Below are positions 1 through 8,180 of a stretch of DNA of 64,000 bases, in pieces. Numbering within the stretch: the stretch's first letter is position 1; each line of letters starts with the position of its first letter. The notes beneath the pieces were generated by a model, which was not told the DNA's origin, ran no database searches, and saw only the letters and a program-made list of their open reading frames with translations. The translations under genes and the position numbers were made by a program. The DNA lies in contig NZ_GG657738.1 in assembly GCF_000158815.1 (NCBI RefSeq), forward strand, positions 1,054,717 to 1,118,716, given 5' to 3'. Origin of the DNA: Micromonospora sp. ATCC 39149. Lineage in GTDB: Bacteria; Actinomycetota; Actinomycetes; Mycobacteriales; Micromonosporaceae.

Positions 1-585
1 GGCGGCGATGACCAGCGCGGCGATCGGGTCGGCCCAGGACCAGCCGAACAGGCTGTTGACCGCCAGGCCGACGAGCAGGACGGCGGACAGGTAGGTGCAC
101 AGCAGGGTCTGCTTGGAGTCGGCCACCGCCGAGCGGGATCCGAGTTCGCGGCCGGCGCGGCGCTGCGCGTACGACAGCACCGGCATGATCAGCAGCGACA
201 GGCCGGCCAGGACCAGGCCGATCGAGGAGTGCTGAGCCTCGGCGCCGCCGAGCAGAGCACGCACCGACTCGACGGTGACGTAGGCGGCGAGGGCGAAGAA
301 CGACACGGCGATGATGCGCAGCGCCGTCTTCTCGCGGGCTTCGGGGTCACGGCCGGCGAACTGCCACGCGACCGCGGCCGCGGAGGCGACCTCGATGATC
401 GAGTCGAGGCCGAAGCCGATCAGCGCGGTCGACGAGGCCAGGGTGCCGGCGGTGATGGCCACGACGGCCTCGATGACGTTATAGGTGATCGTTGCGGCGA
501 CGAACAGCCGCACCCGCCGGGCGAGCACCGCCCGCCGGACGGGCGAGGGCCCCGCCGGGGTGAGCTGGATCAGCGGCAGGCTCAT
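1..585 (-). CDS. CDF-family cation efflux transporter (3' end outside window)
   Basis: The frame starts at ATG 585 and runs off the left edge, so only the first 195 residues are visible. It shows alternating hydrophobic helices; the intramembrane aspartate motif of cation diffusion facilitators is in GFGLDSIIEV (about residues 57-66) and a second charged helix start is SAVADSKQTL (about 153-162), the two segments that normally build the metal site. CDF proteins export Zn, Cd, Co or similar ions across the cytoplasmic membrane in exchange for protons. The start overlaps the stop of the upstream metal sensor by one base (TGATG), so the two are translated from one message and export is probably induced by the sensed metal. 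The exported metal cannot be told from sequence. Confidence 0.88.
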   Translation of the reverse strand, partial: MSLPLIQLTPAGPSPVRRAVLARRVRLFVAATITYNVIEAVVAITAGTLASSTALIGFGLDSIIEVASAAAVAWQFAGRDPEAREKTALRIIAVSFFALAAYVTVESVRALLGGAEAQHSSIGLVLAGLSLLIMPVLSYAQRRAGRELGSRSAVADSKQTLLCTYLSAVLLVGLAVNSLFGWSWADPIAALVIAA

Positions 586-914
586 CAGCAGCAGTCCTTC
601 TCGTCGGAGTCCGGGCACGCGACCGGGTCGACCGCGAGCACCAGGCCGAGCAGGTCACCGAGGGCGTGGGAAAGGCGCGGGTCGGCCAGCTCGTAGCGGG
701 TGCGCCGGCCCTCCGGCGCGGCCACGACCAGGCCGCAACCACGCAGGCAGGTGAGATGGTTGGACAAGTTCTGCCGGGTGGTGCCCAGCAACTCGGCCAG
801 CTCCGCGGGATACCCGGGCCCGTCACGCAGCGCCAGTAGCAACCGCGCCCGGGTCGGATCCGACAGGGCGTGGCCGAAGCGAGCGAGGACCTGCCCGTAC
901 GTCAACGTCTCCAC
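585..914 (-). CDS. cmtR: ArsR/SmtB-family metal sensor, CmtR-like
   Basis: A 109-residue winged-helix repressor starting at GTG 914. The recognition region NHLTCLRGCGLVV carries Cys56 and Cys60 and a third cysteine lies at residue 100, matching the Cys57/Cys61/Cys102 set that binds Cd(II)/Pb(II) in mycobacterial CmtR (known family fact). Two more cysteines end the protein (DCC). Codons upstream of the GTG remain open to 998, but the GTG lies just inside a perfect inverted repeat and fits the family's N-terminus. No Shine-Dalgarno is obvious, so translation may be leaderless. It heads a two-gene unit with the CDF exporter. Apo-protein should repress and metal should release it; Cd or Pb is inferred from the cysteines and not shown. 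Confidence 0.82.
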   Translation of the reverse strand: METLTYGQVLARFGHALSDPTRARLLLALRDGPGYPAELAELLGTTRQNLSNHLTCLRGCGLVVAAPEGRRTRYELADPRLSHALGDLLGLVLAVDPVACPDSDEKDCC

Positions 915-921
915 ATCAAGA

Positions 922-943
922 CAGTACACGCAACGCTGTACTG
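922..943. promoter_or_regulatory. Operator for the CmtR-like repressor
   Basis: A perfect inverted repeat, CAGTACA - 8 bases - TGTACTG, lies 7 bp upstream of the sensor's GTG start. Its size and position fit an ArsR/SmtB dimer site overlapping the transcription start, so the operon is probably autoregulated. Confidence 0.7.
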
Positions 944-1249
944 ATAACAGGGTGCGGCAGACGGCCTGACAGCGAACTCCCAGCCGTCGCTCAGCCACTG
1001 AGCATCCGGGCAGACCCGCAGATCCTTGTTGGTAGCGAGCGGATAGTCATAGACGATGCTCGTCGGGGCCGCCATGCGTGCCGAAAATTGGTACTCGGGT
1101 TCGCGATTTTTGCAGTGCCGGAAGCCGTGAACCTGAGCGGTGTCAGCAGACACTCAACCTGCAGCGATGCTGGGGGACGCGGAACTTGCCCGCGCGCGTA
1201 AAGATGGATGCGGCGTTGAGAAGCGCCCACCGGCAGACAGGGAGAAGAC
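944..1249. other. Intergenic region, no gene seen
   Basis: No supported frame. It must hold the promoters of the leftward metal operon and the rightward STAND pair. The only clear signal is GGAGAAG at 1241-1247, the ribosome binding site for the GTG at 1250. Confidence 0.5.
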
Positions 1250-1696
1250 GTGGTCGCTGAATGGATCGAACCCCTGGCCGCGAGCGGTGCCGGGGCGCTG
1301 GTCGCCGCCGCAGCCACCGACGGTTGGCAGAACGCTCGCGCGTCGGTGACCGACCTGATCCGCCGCCGACGTGGCGACGAACGCGCCGCGCTGGTCGAAC
1401 GCGCACTCGACGACACCGCCGCACGGGTGGAACAGGCTGAGCCTGCGGCGCGTGAGCAACAACGCGAACTGTTGCTGACCGGCTGGCAGACCCTGCTGAG
1501 CGATCTGCTGGCCGAGCACAGCGGGGGTGACGAGCGCAGCGACATCGCCGAGGAACTGCGGACCCTTGTCGAAGAGGTCACCACCGCCCTGCCCGTCGCC
1601 GGGCAGCGCTGGGTGCAGAACGTGACTATCAGCGGAGCATCGATCGGGCAGACGGTGATGGGCGGCTCGATCGTCAACCACAGCCCGCTGAGGTGA
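1250..1696 (+). CDS. Small helical protein paired with the STAND NTPase
   Basis: A 148-residue protein with GTG start just after GGAGAAG. Residues 1-120 look alpha-helical, with a hydrophobic Ala/Gly stretch near residues 10-22 and many charged residues after it. The last part is different: residues 123-144 (VQNVTISGASIGQT and GGSIVNH) are a Gly-spaced beta-prone segment. The stop overlaps the GTG of the following NTPase gene by 4 bases, implying coupled translation. A helical domain followed by a short beta motif beside a STAND NTPase fits an adaptor or effector that signals by motif templating, but I do not recognise the helical domain and no catalytic residues are visible. No signal peptide is seen, so a cytoplasmic role is likely. 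Confidence 0.72.
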   Translation: MVAEWIEPLAASGAGALVAAAATDGWQNARASVTDLIRRRRGDERAALVERALDDTAARVEQAEPAAREQQRELLLTGWQTLLSDLLAEHSGGDERSDIAEELRTLVEEVTTALPVAGQRWVQNVTISGASIGQTVMGGSIVNHSPLR

Positions 1697-4600
1697 TCTT
1701 TCCGTTCGACGACGGTTCCGGGCCGGACACGCACCGGTACGAGCAAAACATCACTGTCGTCGATGGTTTCGGTTATGGCACGATCGGCGCCGACATCCAC
1801 GTCTTCGGCGACGGGATGCCCGTCTATCTGCTGCGCCGGCGCCCGGCCCCGGTAACCGCCGACCCGTGGTGGTTGTCCGAACTGCCCAGTCGGATGCTGC
1901 ACCCACGGTTCGCGACGGTGGAGTTCACCGGCCGGGAACTGGAACTGGCCGACCTGCACACCTGGCGGAACAGCCGGCCGCGGCTGGCGGTGCGCTGGCT
2001 GCACGGCCCCGGAGGGTCGGGCAAGACCCGCCTGGCGTACCAGTTCGCCGCCGAGGCCGAGTCCGACGGTTGGCAGGTCATCGAGGCTGTGCACGGGCCC
2101 GGCGCGACCGTACACCCCGGCAGCCAGGACCTGCGCCCCGCCGGTGCGCCTGGGCTTCTGCTGATCGTCGACTACGCCGACCGGTGGCCGCACCAGCACC
2201 TGACGTGGCTGCTCAGCAACGCAGTGCTGCACCGCGACGGGCTGCCCACCCGGGTCCTATTGATCGGGCGCAATCCGGACGCCTGGCCAGCGCTTCGTGC
2301 CGCCCTCGACGTGCACCAGGCAAGCACCTCCACCCGCAGACTCGCTCCGCTGTCCGGCGGGACCGGCCCGGCCACGGCCCGGATGCAGATGTTCGCTGCC
2401 GCCCGTACCGGATTTGCCCGCCACTACGGCATACCGGACCCGGACGAGATCGCGACGCCGGACATCCTGCTTCAACCTGAGATGGGCCTGACCTTGGCGG
2501 TGCACATCGCGGCGCTGGTGGCGGTGGATGCGTACCGCACCGGTCGGATCGCACCTGCCGACGCGGCCGGGCAGACCGTCTACCTGCTGGATCGTGAACA
2601 GCGGCACTGGGCCGACCGGCACGGCGACCCTCGGCACACCCTCGGGGACCCCGCCGGGTACGGCACCGCGCCCGCGGTCATGAACCAGGTGGTGTACATC
2701 GCCGCGCTGACCGGTTCCCGACCGCCAGCTGGCGGTGTCGACCTGCTGCACCGGCTCCGGATTCCCGGCGACCCCGGCCGGATCCTAGCCGACCACGCAG
2801 CCTGCTACCCGAGCGCCGACCCCACCCATGTCCTCGAGCCGCTGTACCCCGACCGGCTCGCCGAGGACTTCATCGCCCTGACCGTGCCTGGACATGACTT
2901 GGACTACCCGGCGCAGGGGTGGGCGCCGGGCACTACGGACGAGATCCTGAGCGAGGCCCCGAACGTGTCTCGGCGCACGTGGGACGTGCCCGGCGTACGG
3001 TCGATGGTGTTCTTGGCGGCGGCCGCGCACCGCTGGCCGCACCTGGGCCACCACTACCTGTACCCGCTGCTGCTCGCACGTCCCGAACTGGCGGTGGCCG
3101 GCGGCAGCCCCGCACTGATCAGCCTCGCCACCGCTACGCACACCCCGATCGCAGTGCTGCAGGCTGTCGCCCGGGTCCTGCCGGCGGACGCGCACATCGA
3201 CCTGGACCTCGGCGCAGCCGCGCTCAGCGCGGCGTTGCTGCCCCACCAGTTGACCGACGCCGACGCCGATGAGCAGATCTTGGCGTACCTCGGGCACGCC
3301 GAACGCCTGGTTCGTGCCGGACGGTTTTCCGAGGCCATCCGGTACGCCGAGCAGGGAGTGGACCTGGCCCGCAGGTGGTCGGACTCCGGCCCTGAAGTCC
3401 GCCGGCTGGTGCTGGTGGCAGCTCTGTCACAGCAGTCCGTCTGCGCAGCGCAGCTCGGCCGCTGGGACGAGGCGATCGACCACGTGCGCCAGGCGATGGT
3501 GCTGCGGGAGAACCAGGCCGTCCCGCTGTCCGACGTCAACCGGGCCGACGACCTGGGCCGTCTCAGCATCACTCTCGCCGGATTGCTGTCTGAGCACGGA
3601 CATTACAGCGAGGCGGTGCCGGTGGCCCGGCATGCCTTGGACACCTACCTTGCCCTGACCGAACAGGAACCCGGCGAGAGACATCTACGGGGCGCGGCCG
3701 AGGCGGCGTACAACCTGTGCGGCATGCTGGCGAGCCTCGGCCAGCATGAAGAGGCGCTGCCCGCCGGCCTGCGCGCGGTCAAGACTTACCAGTTGCTCTC
3801 CGAACACGCTCCGGGAACGTACCTGCCCAGATGGGCCGAGGCGCTAACCTCGCTCGCGGTGGTGCACACCGAGCTGGGGTACGCCGACGCGGCTCTGGAC
3901 AACACCGCCCAAGCCGTAAAGGTCATGCAACGCGCGGTGCGGGGAAACCCGTCCGTGCAGGAACCAGGACTCGCACGGGCGCTCATCTCCCGCAGCCACT
4001 TGCTGAGCCAACTCGGCAGGTACGAGCAGGCCGTGGAACCGGCCCGGGAGGCGGTGGAGATCGTGCGCCGATGCGTCGCGGCAAACCCTCGATCGCACCG
4101 GAACCTTCTGGTTGCGGCACTCAGCCACCTCGCGGGCACCCTGGTGACACTTGCCCACAACGCCGACGCACTCACTGCGGCCCAGGAGGCCGCCGAAATG
4201 TGTCTTACGGAGTCACCCGGCGTGGTACGTCCTGTACAGGCTGCGGCGGCACTGGCCACTCTCGGCACGGTGCTGTCTTCCCTGGGTCGGCACCACGATG
4301 CTCTGGCTGCCACCAACAAAGCCAGGGAACTGCTGAAAGCCGCTGACGGCGGCGACGCCCATGTGGCAGTGCTGCGCATGCGGGCCCACATCGAAATCAA
4401 CATGGGACGCCATCTCGCCGGGATCGGCGCCTTCGACCTGGCAGTGCCCCCGGCCAGTGAGGCGGTGAGACTCTACCGGCGGTTGGCGGACAAGCACCCG
4501 GTCACGGACCTGCCCCATCTGGCTTCAGCGTTGGATAACCTAGGGATGCTGCTGCCGCAGTTGGGCGAGATGCAGGACGCAATCGCATCCCTCGAGGAGT

Positions 4601-5358
4601 CTGTCAAGATTCTGCGCCAGCTGGAAGCCGTCCAACCTGGGGTGCTCCAGCATCGGTTGGCTGCGACGCTGAACAACCTCGGCCTGCGGTTGGCAGAGAC
4701 CGACCAGACGCAACGAGCGCTGGACGTAGCGCAGGAATCTCTGACACTCTTTCGCGAACTTGCCGCCACCGACCCCGACTGTCACCGCGACGACATCGCG
4801 CTGGGGGTGTTCAACCTCAGCTTGCGGCTGCACGCGCTGGGCCAGGATGAGAAGTCGCTGACAACCCTACGAGAAGCAGTGACCATGGCCCGACAGTTGT
4901 CCCGGGAGAATCCTGGCGCGCACGACGCCCTGCTCGCCGAGTCGCTGAAATGCCTCGCTCTGCGACTGTGCGCCCCCCGTCACCGCAACACGTCAGCGGC
5001 TGTCGACGAGGAGGCCGTGGCCGCCGCCGGTGAAGCGGTCGCCCTGCTGCGTCGGCTGTACCACGACGATCCCAAGGTGCACCAGGCGAACCTCGCCATG
5101 GCGCTGGGCGCGTACGCCAGCGTGTGCGTAGAGTGCGGCGGGAATCCGCGATCCGCGGCCCGGCACATCCTCGAGGCGATGGAACACTACGACCAGCTGT
5201 GCTCGTTCCGGCCGCTGATTTTTGAACGGTACCGGATCGCGTCGATCGGGACGTTCGCGTCGGTCCTAGACGCGCTCGGTGACACCGACGGGGCGCACCG
5301 TATCCGCCGGGGTCTCGCCGAAGCCGCCGGCATCCCATGGCCCGACCCGGCAGGCTAG
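1693..5358 (+). CDS. STAND-type P-loop NTPase with C-terminal TPR repeats
   Basis: A 1221-residue protein. Residues 19-40 (NITVVDGFGYGTIG, then ADIHVFG) form a beta-prone, Gly-spaced segment resembling the C-terminus of the upstream partner. An NTPase core follows: Walker A GPGGSGKT at 105-112 and Walker B LLLIVDYAD ending near 162. A helical linker leads to many tetratricopeptide-like units from about 530 to 1200 (for example EAIRYAEQGVDLARR, EAVPVARHALDTY). This is the layout of STAND/NLR-like signal NTPases: sensor repeats, a nucleotide switch and an N-terminal signalling segment. It overlaps the partner gene by 4 bp (GTGA). The trigger and output are unknown; immunity against phage or a developmental role are both possible. 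No membrane segment is seen. Confidence 0.82.
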   Translation: MIFPFDDGSGPDTHRYEQNITVVDGFGYGTIGADIHVFGDGMPVYLLRRRPAPVTADPWWLSELPSRMLHPRFATVEFTGRELELADLHTWRNSRPRLAVRWLHGPGGSGKTRLAYQFAAEAESDGWQVIEAVHGPGATVHPGSQDLRPAGAPGLLLIVDYADRWPHQHLTWLLSNAVLHRDGLPTRVLLIGRNPDAWPALRAALDVHQASTSTRRLAPLSGGTGPATARMQMFAAARTGFARHYGIPDPDEIATPDILLQPEMGLTLAVHIAALVAVDAYRTGRIAPADAAGQTVYLLDREQRHWADRHGDPRHTLGDPAGYGTAPAVMNQVVYIAALTGSRPPAGGVDLLHRLRIPGDPGRILADHAACYPSADPTHVLEPLYPDRLAEDFIALTVPGHDLDYPAQGWAPGTTDEILSEAPNVSRRTWDVPGVRSMVFLAAAAHRWPHLGHHYLYPLLLARPELAVAGGSPALISLATATHTPIAVLQAVARVLPADAHIDLDLGAAALSAALLPHQLTDADADEQILAYLGHAERLVRAGRFSEAIRYAEQGVDLARRWSDSGPEVRRLVLVAALSQQSVCAAQLGRWDEAIDHVRQAMVLRENQAVPLSDVNRADDLGRLSITLAGLLSEHGHYSEAVPVARHALDTYLALTEQEPGERHLRGAAEAAYNLCGMLASLGQHEEALPAGLRAVKTYQLLSEHAPGTYLPRWAEALTSLAVVHTELGYADAALDNTAQAVKVMQRAVRGNPSVQEPGLARALISRSHLLSQLGRYEQAVEPAREAVEIVRRCVAANPRSHRNLLVAALSHLAGTLVTLAHNADALTAAQEAAEMCLTESPGVVRPVQAAAALATLGTVLSSLGRHHDALAATNKARELLKAADGGDAHVAVLRMRAHIEINMGRHLAGIGAFDLAVPPASEAVRLYRRLADKHPVTDLPHLASALDNLGMLLPQLGEMQDAIASLEESVKILRQLEAVQPGVLQHRLAATLNNLGLRLAETDQTQRALDVAQESLTLFRELAATDPDCHRDDIALGVFNLSLRLHALGQDEKSLTTLREAVTMARQLSRENPGAHDALLAESLKCLALRLCAPRHRNTSAAVDEEAVAAAGEAVALLRRLYHDDPKVHQANLAMALGAYASVCVECGGNPRSAARHILEAMEHYDQLCSFRPLIFERYRIASIGTFASVLDALGDTDGAHRIRRGLAEAAGIPWPDPAG

Positions 5359-5670
5359 GGCTGGGCCTCGCCATGCGGGATCGAAGGGATGACCCGATGA
5401 AGCGCCTGCTGCGTGACCACTACGCCGGCCGGGTGATGGATCTTGAACTTGGCGATTCTGGGTCTGGCACGCTGGCTGCCGGGACCCTGTACGGTGCCGA
5501 AACCTGTCGCACCTGCTGTGAGCTGGGGCTTCGCGAGTTTGAGGCACCGTCGTGGTCATGGCCCTCCAGCTGATCTGACCGGTCGCGATTCGCATGTTCG
5601 ACGCCGTGCTGCGCGGCCCGGAGCGGCCGTCGCCTCGCTGGGCTTCTACGAGTGGGCCGGGCGCACCATC
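5359..5670. other. Intergenic region with unassigned short frames
   Basis: About 310 bp between the convergent STAND and oxidoreductase genes. Short open frames exist on the plus strand (for example from 5398) but none has a ribosome site or recognisable family, and no strong terminator hairpin was found. Confidence 0.4.
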
Positions 5671-6669
5671 CTATCCCACTTTGAGGGCCAGCTTCCCGAC
5701 ATAGTGATCGTCGAGAGTGCGATGCGCATCCCCGACTTGCTCCAACGGGAAGGTCCGGGCGACGTGGACCTCAAAAGAGCTCGCCTCGATGATCGCGTTC
5801 AGCCGGTCGGTGGCGGTGCGGCTTCGATCTCCGTCGTAGTAGGACACCATCGCGCTCGGCGGCGTCACAGGCACGGGCAGGACACCGTTCGGCCAAGCGA
5901 TCCGTCCCGACTTCTTGACCGCGCGAAGAGACCGTTCGACAATCTCGCCCCCCACGGTAACCAGAGCAGCATCGAAGCCGCCTGGGGCGAACTCGAATGC
6001 CGCAGCCAGCACATCGTCTTTGCGGCCGTCGACGGCATGGTCAGCGCCTAGCCGCCGGGCCAGGGCGACACCATCGTCGCCAGAGGCCACGGCCAATACT
6101 CGGATGCCGCCGTGCCGCGCCAGCTGCAGGGCCATGTGCCCGATTCCCCCGCTGGCCCCGAAGACCATGAGCGTCTCGTCCGGCCGCAGGCCGAGCAGAT
6201 CAAGGCCGCTCAGCGCAGTCAGGGCATCCCAAGCCATCGCGCCGGCCTGTTCGGTCGGCAATCGGTCGGGCACACGCGCCACGAACTCCGCCTCAACGAC
6301 GCCGTACTCGGCGTAGAAGCCACCCCGAGGCACCGGCATCGTCGCAGCGTAGACACGCTCGCCCACGTCGAACCGGGTGACGTTGCGTCCGACCGCGGCC
6401 ACCGTGCCCGCCGCGTCCCAGCCGAGGACATAGGGGAAGGTCGACGCTATGCCGAAAGCGCCGTCGTAGTCCCCCTCCCGTTCGACCCTGTCCCAGGACC
6501 CCACCCCGGCGAACTCCACCCGGATGAGGACGTCGTCGTCCCGAACCTCCGGGAGCGGTATTCGGCGCGACGAGAGCTCGTCGACTCCGCCGAACCGGTC
6601 AAGGACGACCGCGTTCATCCGCGGCTCCACGACCGCGCCGCCCGCGGTGCGCTCGACTCTGCTGTCCAT
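5671..6669 (-). CDS. Zinc-binding-type medium-chain alcohol dehydrogenase / quinone reductase
   Basis: A 332-residue MDR-superfamily protein. The N-terminal GroES-like part contains LGWDAAGTVAAVG and ends before a Rossmann domain with FGASGGIGHMALQLAR (GxGGxG-like, NADPH binding). The cysteines and histidines of a catalytic zinc site are not evident, so it is probably a zinc-free quinone/enal reductase. The ATG at 6669 is preferred over the in-frame one at 6684 because AAGGAGGGGG lies 6 bases before it. It is divergent from a MarR regulator; two matching palindromes sit between them, so it is very likely that regulator's target, perhaps induced by reactive electrophiles. The physiological substrate is unknown. 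Confidence 0.87.
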   Translation of the reverse strand: MDSRVERTAGGAVVEPRMNAVVLDRFGGVDELSSRRIPLPEVRDDDVLIRVEFAGVGSWDRVEREGDYDGAFGIASTFPYVLGWDAAGTVAAVGRNVTRFDVGERVYAATMPVPRGGFYAEYGVVEAEFVARVPDRLPTEQAGAMAWDALTALSGLDLLGLRPDETLMVFGASGGIGHMALQLARHGGIRVLAVASGDDGVALARRLGADHAVDGRKDDVLAAAFEFAPGGFDAALVTVGGEIVERSLRAVKKSGRIAWPNGVLPVPVTPPSAMVSYYDGDRSRTATDRLNAIIEASSFEVHVARTFPLEQVGDAHRTLDDHYVGKLALKVG

Positions 6670-6686
6670 CGCCCCCTCCTTCATTA

Positions 6687-6735
6687 CTTGATTGAATCAA
6701 GGAATATTGGATCACAGCTATTTGAGCGAATCAAG
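6687..6735. promoter_or_regulatory. Two MarR-type operator palindromes
   Basis: CTTGATTGAATCAAG at 6687-6701 is a perfect palindrome about one central base. A second copy, TTTGAGCGAATCAAG at 6721-6735, matches it at 12 of 15 positions. They lie between the divergent dehydrogenase and MarR genes, 34 bp apart start to start, and should control both directions. Confidence 0.75.
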
Positions 6736-6757
6736 TATCTCCTCTAGGCTGGGTACC

Positions 6758-7180
6758 ATGGCGCTGCCAAACGGGCCCGTAACCACCTCATCGGAGGCGG
6801 AGGCCGTCTTGTTCGACCTGGTCGACGTATACGAGCGCGCCTACGAGGCGGCTGCGGCCGAGCTGTCGCTCAGCCCGGCGCAGGCATGTGTGCTCGGGCG
6901 ACTCGACGAGCGACGCGGCATGGGCGCCTTGGCCGAGGAACTCGGCTGCGATGCCTCCAACATCACCCAGATCGTCGCGCGTCTCGAAGCGCTCGGCCTC
7001 GTGACCCGCGAACCGAACCCCCGGGACCGCCGCGCACGACTCGTCGCGCGAACTCCCCGGGGAGACGAGATCAACCACCGGTTCACAACAGCCTTCACCT
7101 TCGCCCGCACAGCGGTCGGACGACTCTCACCCGACGAACAGGACCAGTTGACGGCGCTGCTGCGAAAAGCACTGAGCTGA
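6758..7180 (+). CDS. MarR-family transcriptional regulator
   Basis: A 140-residue winged-helix regulator. The DNA-binding core is GALAEELGCDASNITQIVAR followed by the wing LVTREPNPRDRRARLV (the DxRxxR-like wing motif of the family), flanked by helical dimerisation segments at both ends. The frame is open upstream to 6692, but that start would lie inside the palindromic operator, so ATG 6758 is chosen. It is transcribed away from the MDR dehydrogenase and probably represses both genes until a small aromatic or electrophilic ligand, or thiol oxidation, releases it. There is no cysteine in the visible recognition helix apart from EELGCD, which could be redox-active; this is speculative. Confidence 0.88.
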   Translation: MALPNGPVTTSSEAEAVLFDLVDVYERAYEAAAAELSLSPAQACVLGRLDERRGMGALAEELGCDASNITQIVARLEALGLVTREPNPRDRRARLVARTPRGDEINHRFTTAFTFARTAVGRLSPDEQDQLTALLRKALS

Positions 7181-7370
7181 CACGCACCCGCAGCCCACCC
7201 GATCAAGGGGGACCCAACGGTTTCATGGGTCCGGGCTGCAGCAGTCTCTGATCGTTCGACTGGTTGTTGGCCGTTACGCTGCGGAGCCCGCTGCGTGACA
7301 CTCTGCCGACCGAGGCGCAGGCGCGAAAAAGGGGTGGCTGCCGACAACAGCTCGGGGGCACCATGCCTCG

Positions 7371-7877
7371 GTGCAGATCCGAGCGGTTCATCAGGCTGAG
7401 CTCCCCGTCCTGCAGGACATCGAGCGTGCGGCTGGAGAATGTTTTCGCGATGTCGGCATGCCTCAGATAGCCGAGGATGAACCGCTGCCGCTCGACGTAC
7501 TCGCCCGCTACCACCAGGCTGGCCGTGCGTGGCTCGCCACCGACGCCACCGACACGCCGGTCGGTTACCTCATCGCCGACGCCGTTGACGGCAATCTTCA
7601 CATCGAGCAGGTCTCGGTACATCCTCGCTGTGCACGACACGGGGTGGGACGTCAACTGCTCGATCACCTCGCCGTCCACGCCACGACCAGCGGCGTACCG
7701 GCCCTGACCCTCACGACGTTCGCTGACGTGCCATGGAACGCTCCGTACTACACTCGCTGCGGATTCCAAACCCTCAACGACAGCGACCTCACACCGGGTC
7801 TACGGGCTATCCGCCAACGCGAGGCCGCACATGGGCTGGACCGCTGGCCCCGCGTCTGCATGCGCCGAGACCTGTAA
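7371..7877 (+). CDS. GNAT-family N-acetyltransferase
   Basis: A 168-residue acetyltransferase with GTG start. The acetyl-CoA motif A is in VSVHPRCARHGVGRQLLDHL (Q/RxxGxG/A type, about residues 82-101), preceded by the core beta strand GNLHIEQ and followed by the motif B region APYYTRCGFQTL. The N-terminus IRAVHQAELPVLQDIE is typical for RimI/GNAT proteins acting on small amines or protein N-termini. It stands alone after the MarR gene; a start further upstream is not supported. The acceptor substrate is unknown. Confidence 0.88.
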   Translation: MQIRAVHQAELPVLQDIERAAGECFRDVGMPQIAEDEPLPLDVLARYHQAGRAWLATDATDTPVGYLIADAVDGNLHIEQVSVHPRCARHGVGRQLLDHLAVHATTSGVPALTLTTFADVPWNAPYYTRCGFQTLNDSDLTPGLRAIRQREAAHGLDRWPRVCMRRDL

Positions 7878-8102
7878 CCGCCCACAGGCCCAACGCTGTT
7901 CACCGGTCCAGCCGGGAGCGTCACGCAGGTCCTGATACCGATCTGACCCTCAGCTATACCGGGTGACGTCACCGGTAAGGCGGCCCGGACCAAGCCGCTG
8001 ACCGCGCTCAGCTGAGATCTCCGTCCGGCGGCCAGCGCCGGGAGCAGGCGTGCACGACATGCACGTGGTCGTCGACGACTCCTGCTTCAGTAACGGCCAC
8101 GC

Positions 8103-8159
8103 GCCCGTGTCGTCGGCGCGTGAAATCGGACCCTGCTGCGACGTCTGAAATCGGACCCC
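8103..8159. repeat. Left end of the IS21 element: target duplication and terminal repeats
   Basis: GCCCG at 8103-8107 is a direct target duplication. The inverted terminus follows from 8108 (TGTCGTCGGCGCGTGAAATC and on), and the core TGAAATCGGACCC recurs at 8121 and 8145, as expected for the multiple transposase sites at IS21 ends. Confidence 0.85.
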
Positions 8160-8180
8160 TTTGCCTGGGTATGACCTTAC

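Noticed and set aside
5443-6051. 202-residue plus-strand frame over the MDR dehydrogenase
   Set aside because: Antisense to a clear dehydrogenase with ribosome site; no domain of its own.
7203-7769. 188-residue minus-strand frame over the GNAT gene
   Set aside because: The acetyl-CoA motif is on the plus strand; this frame shows no family features.
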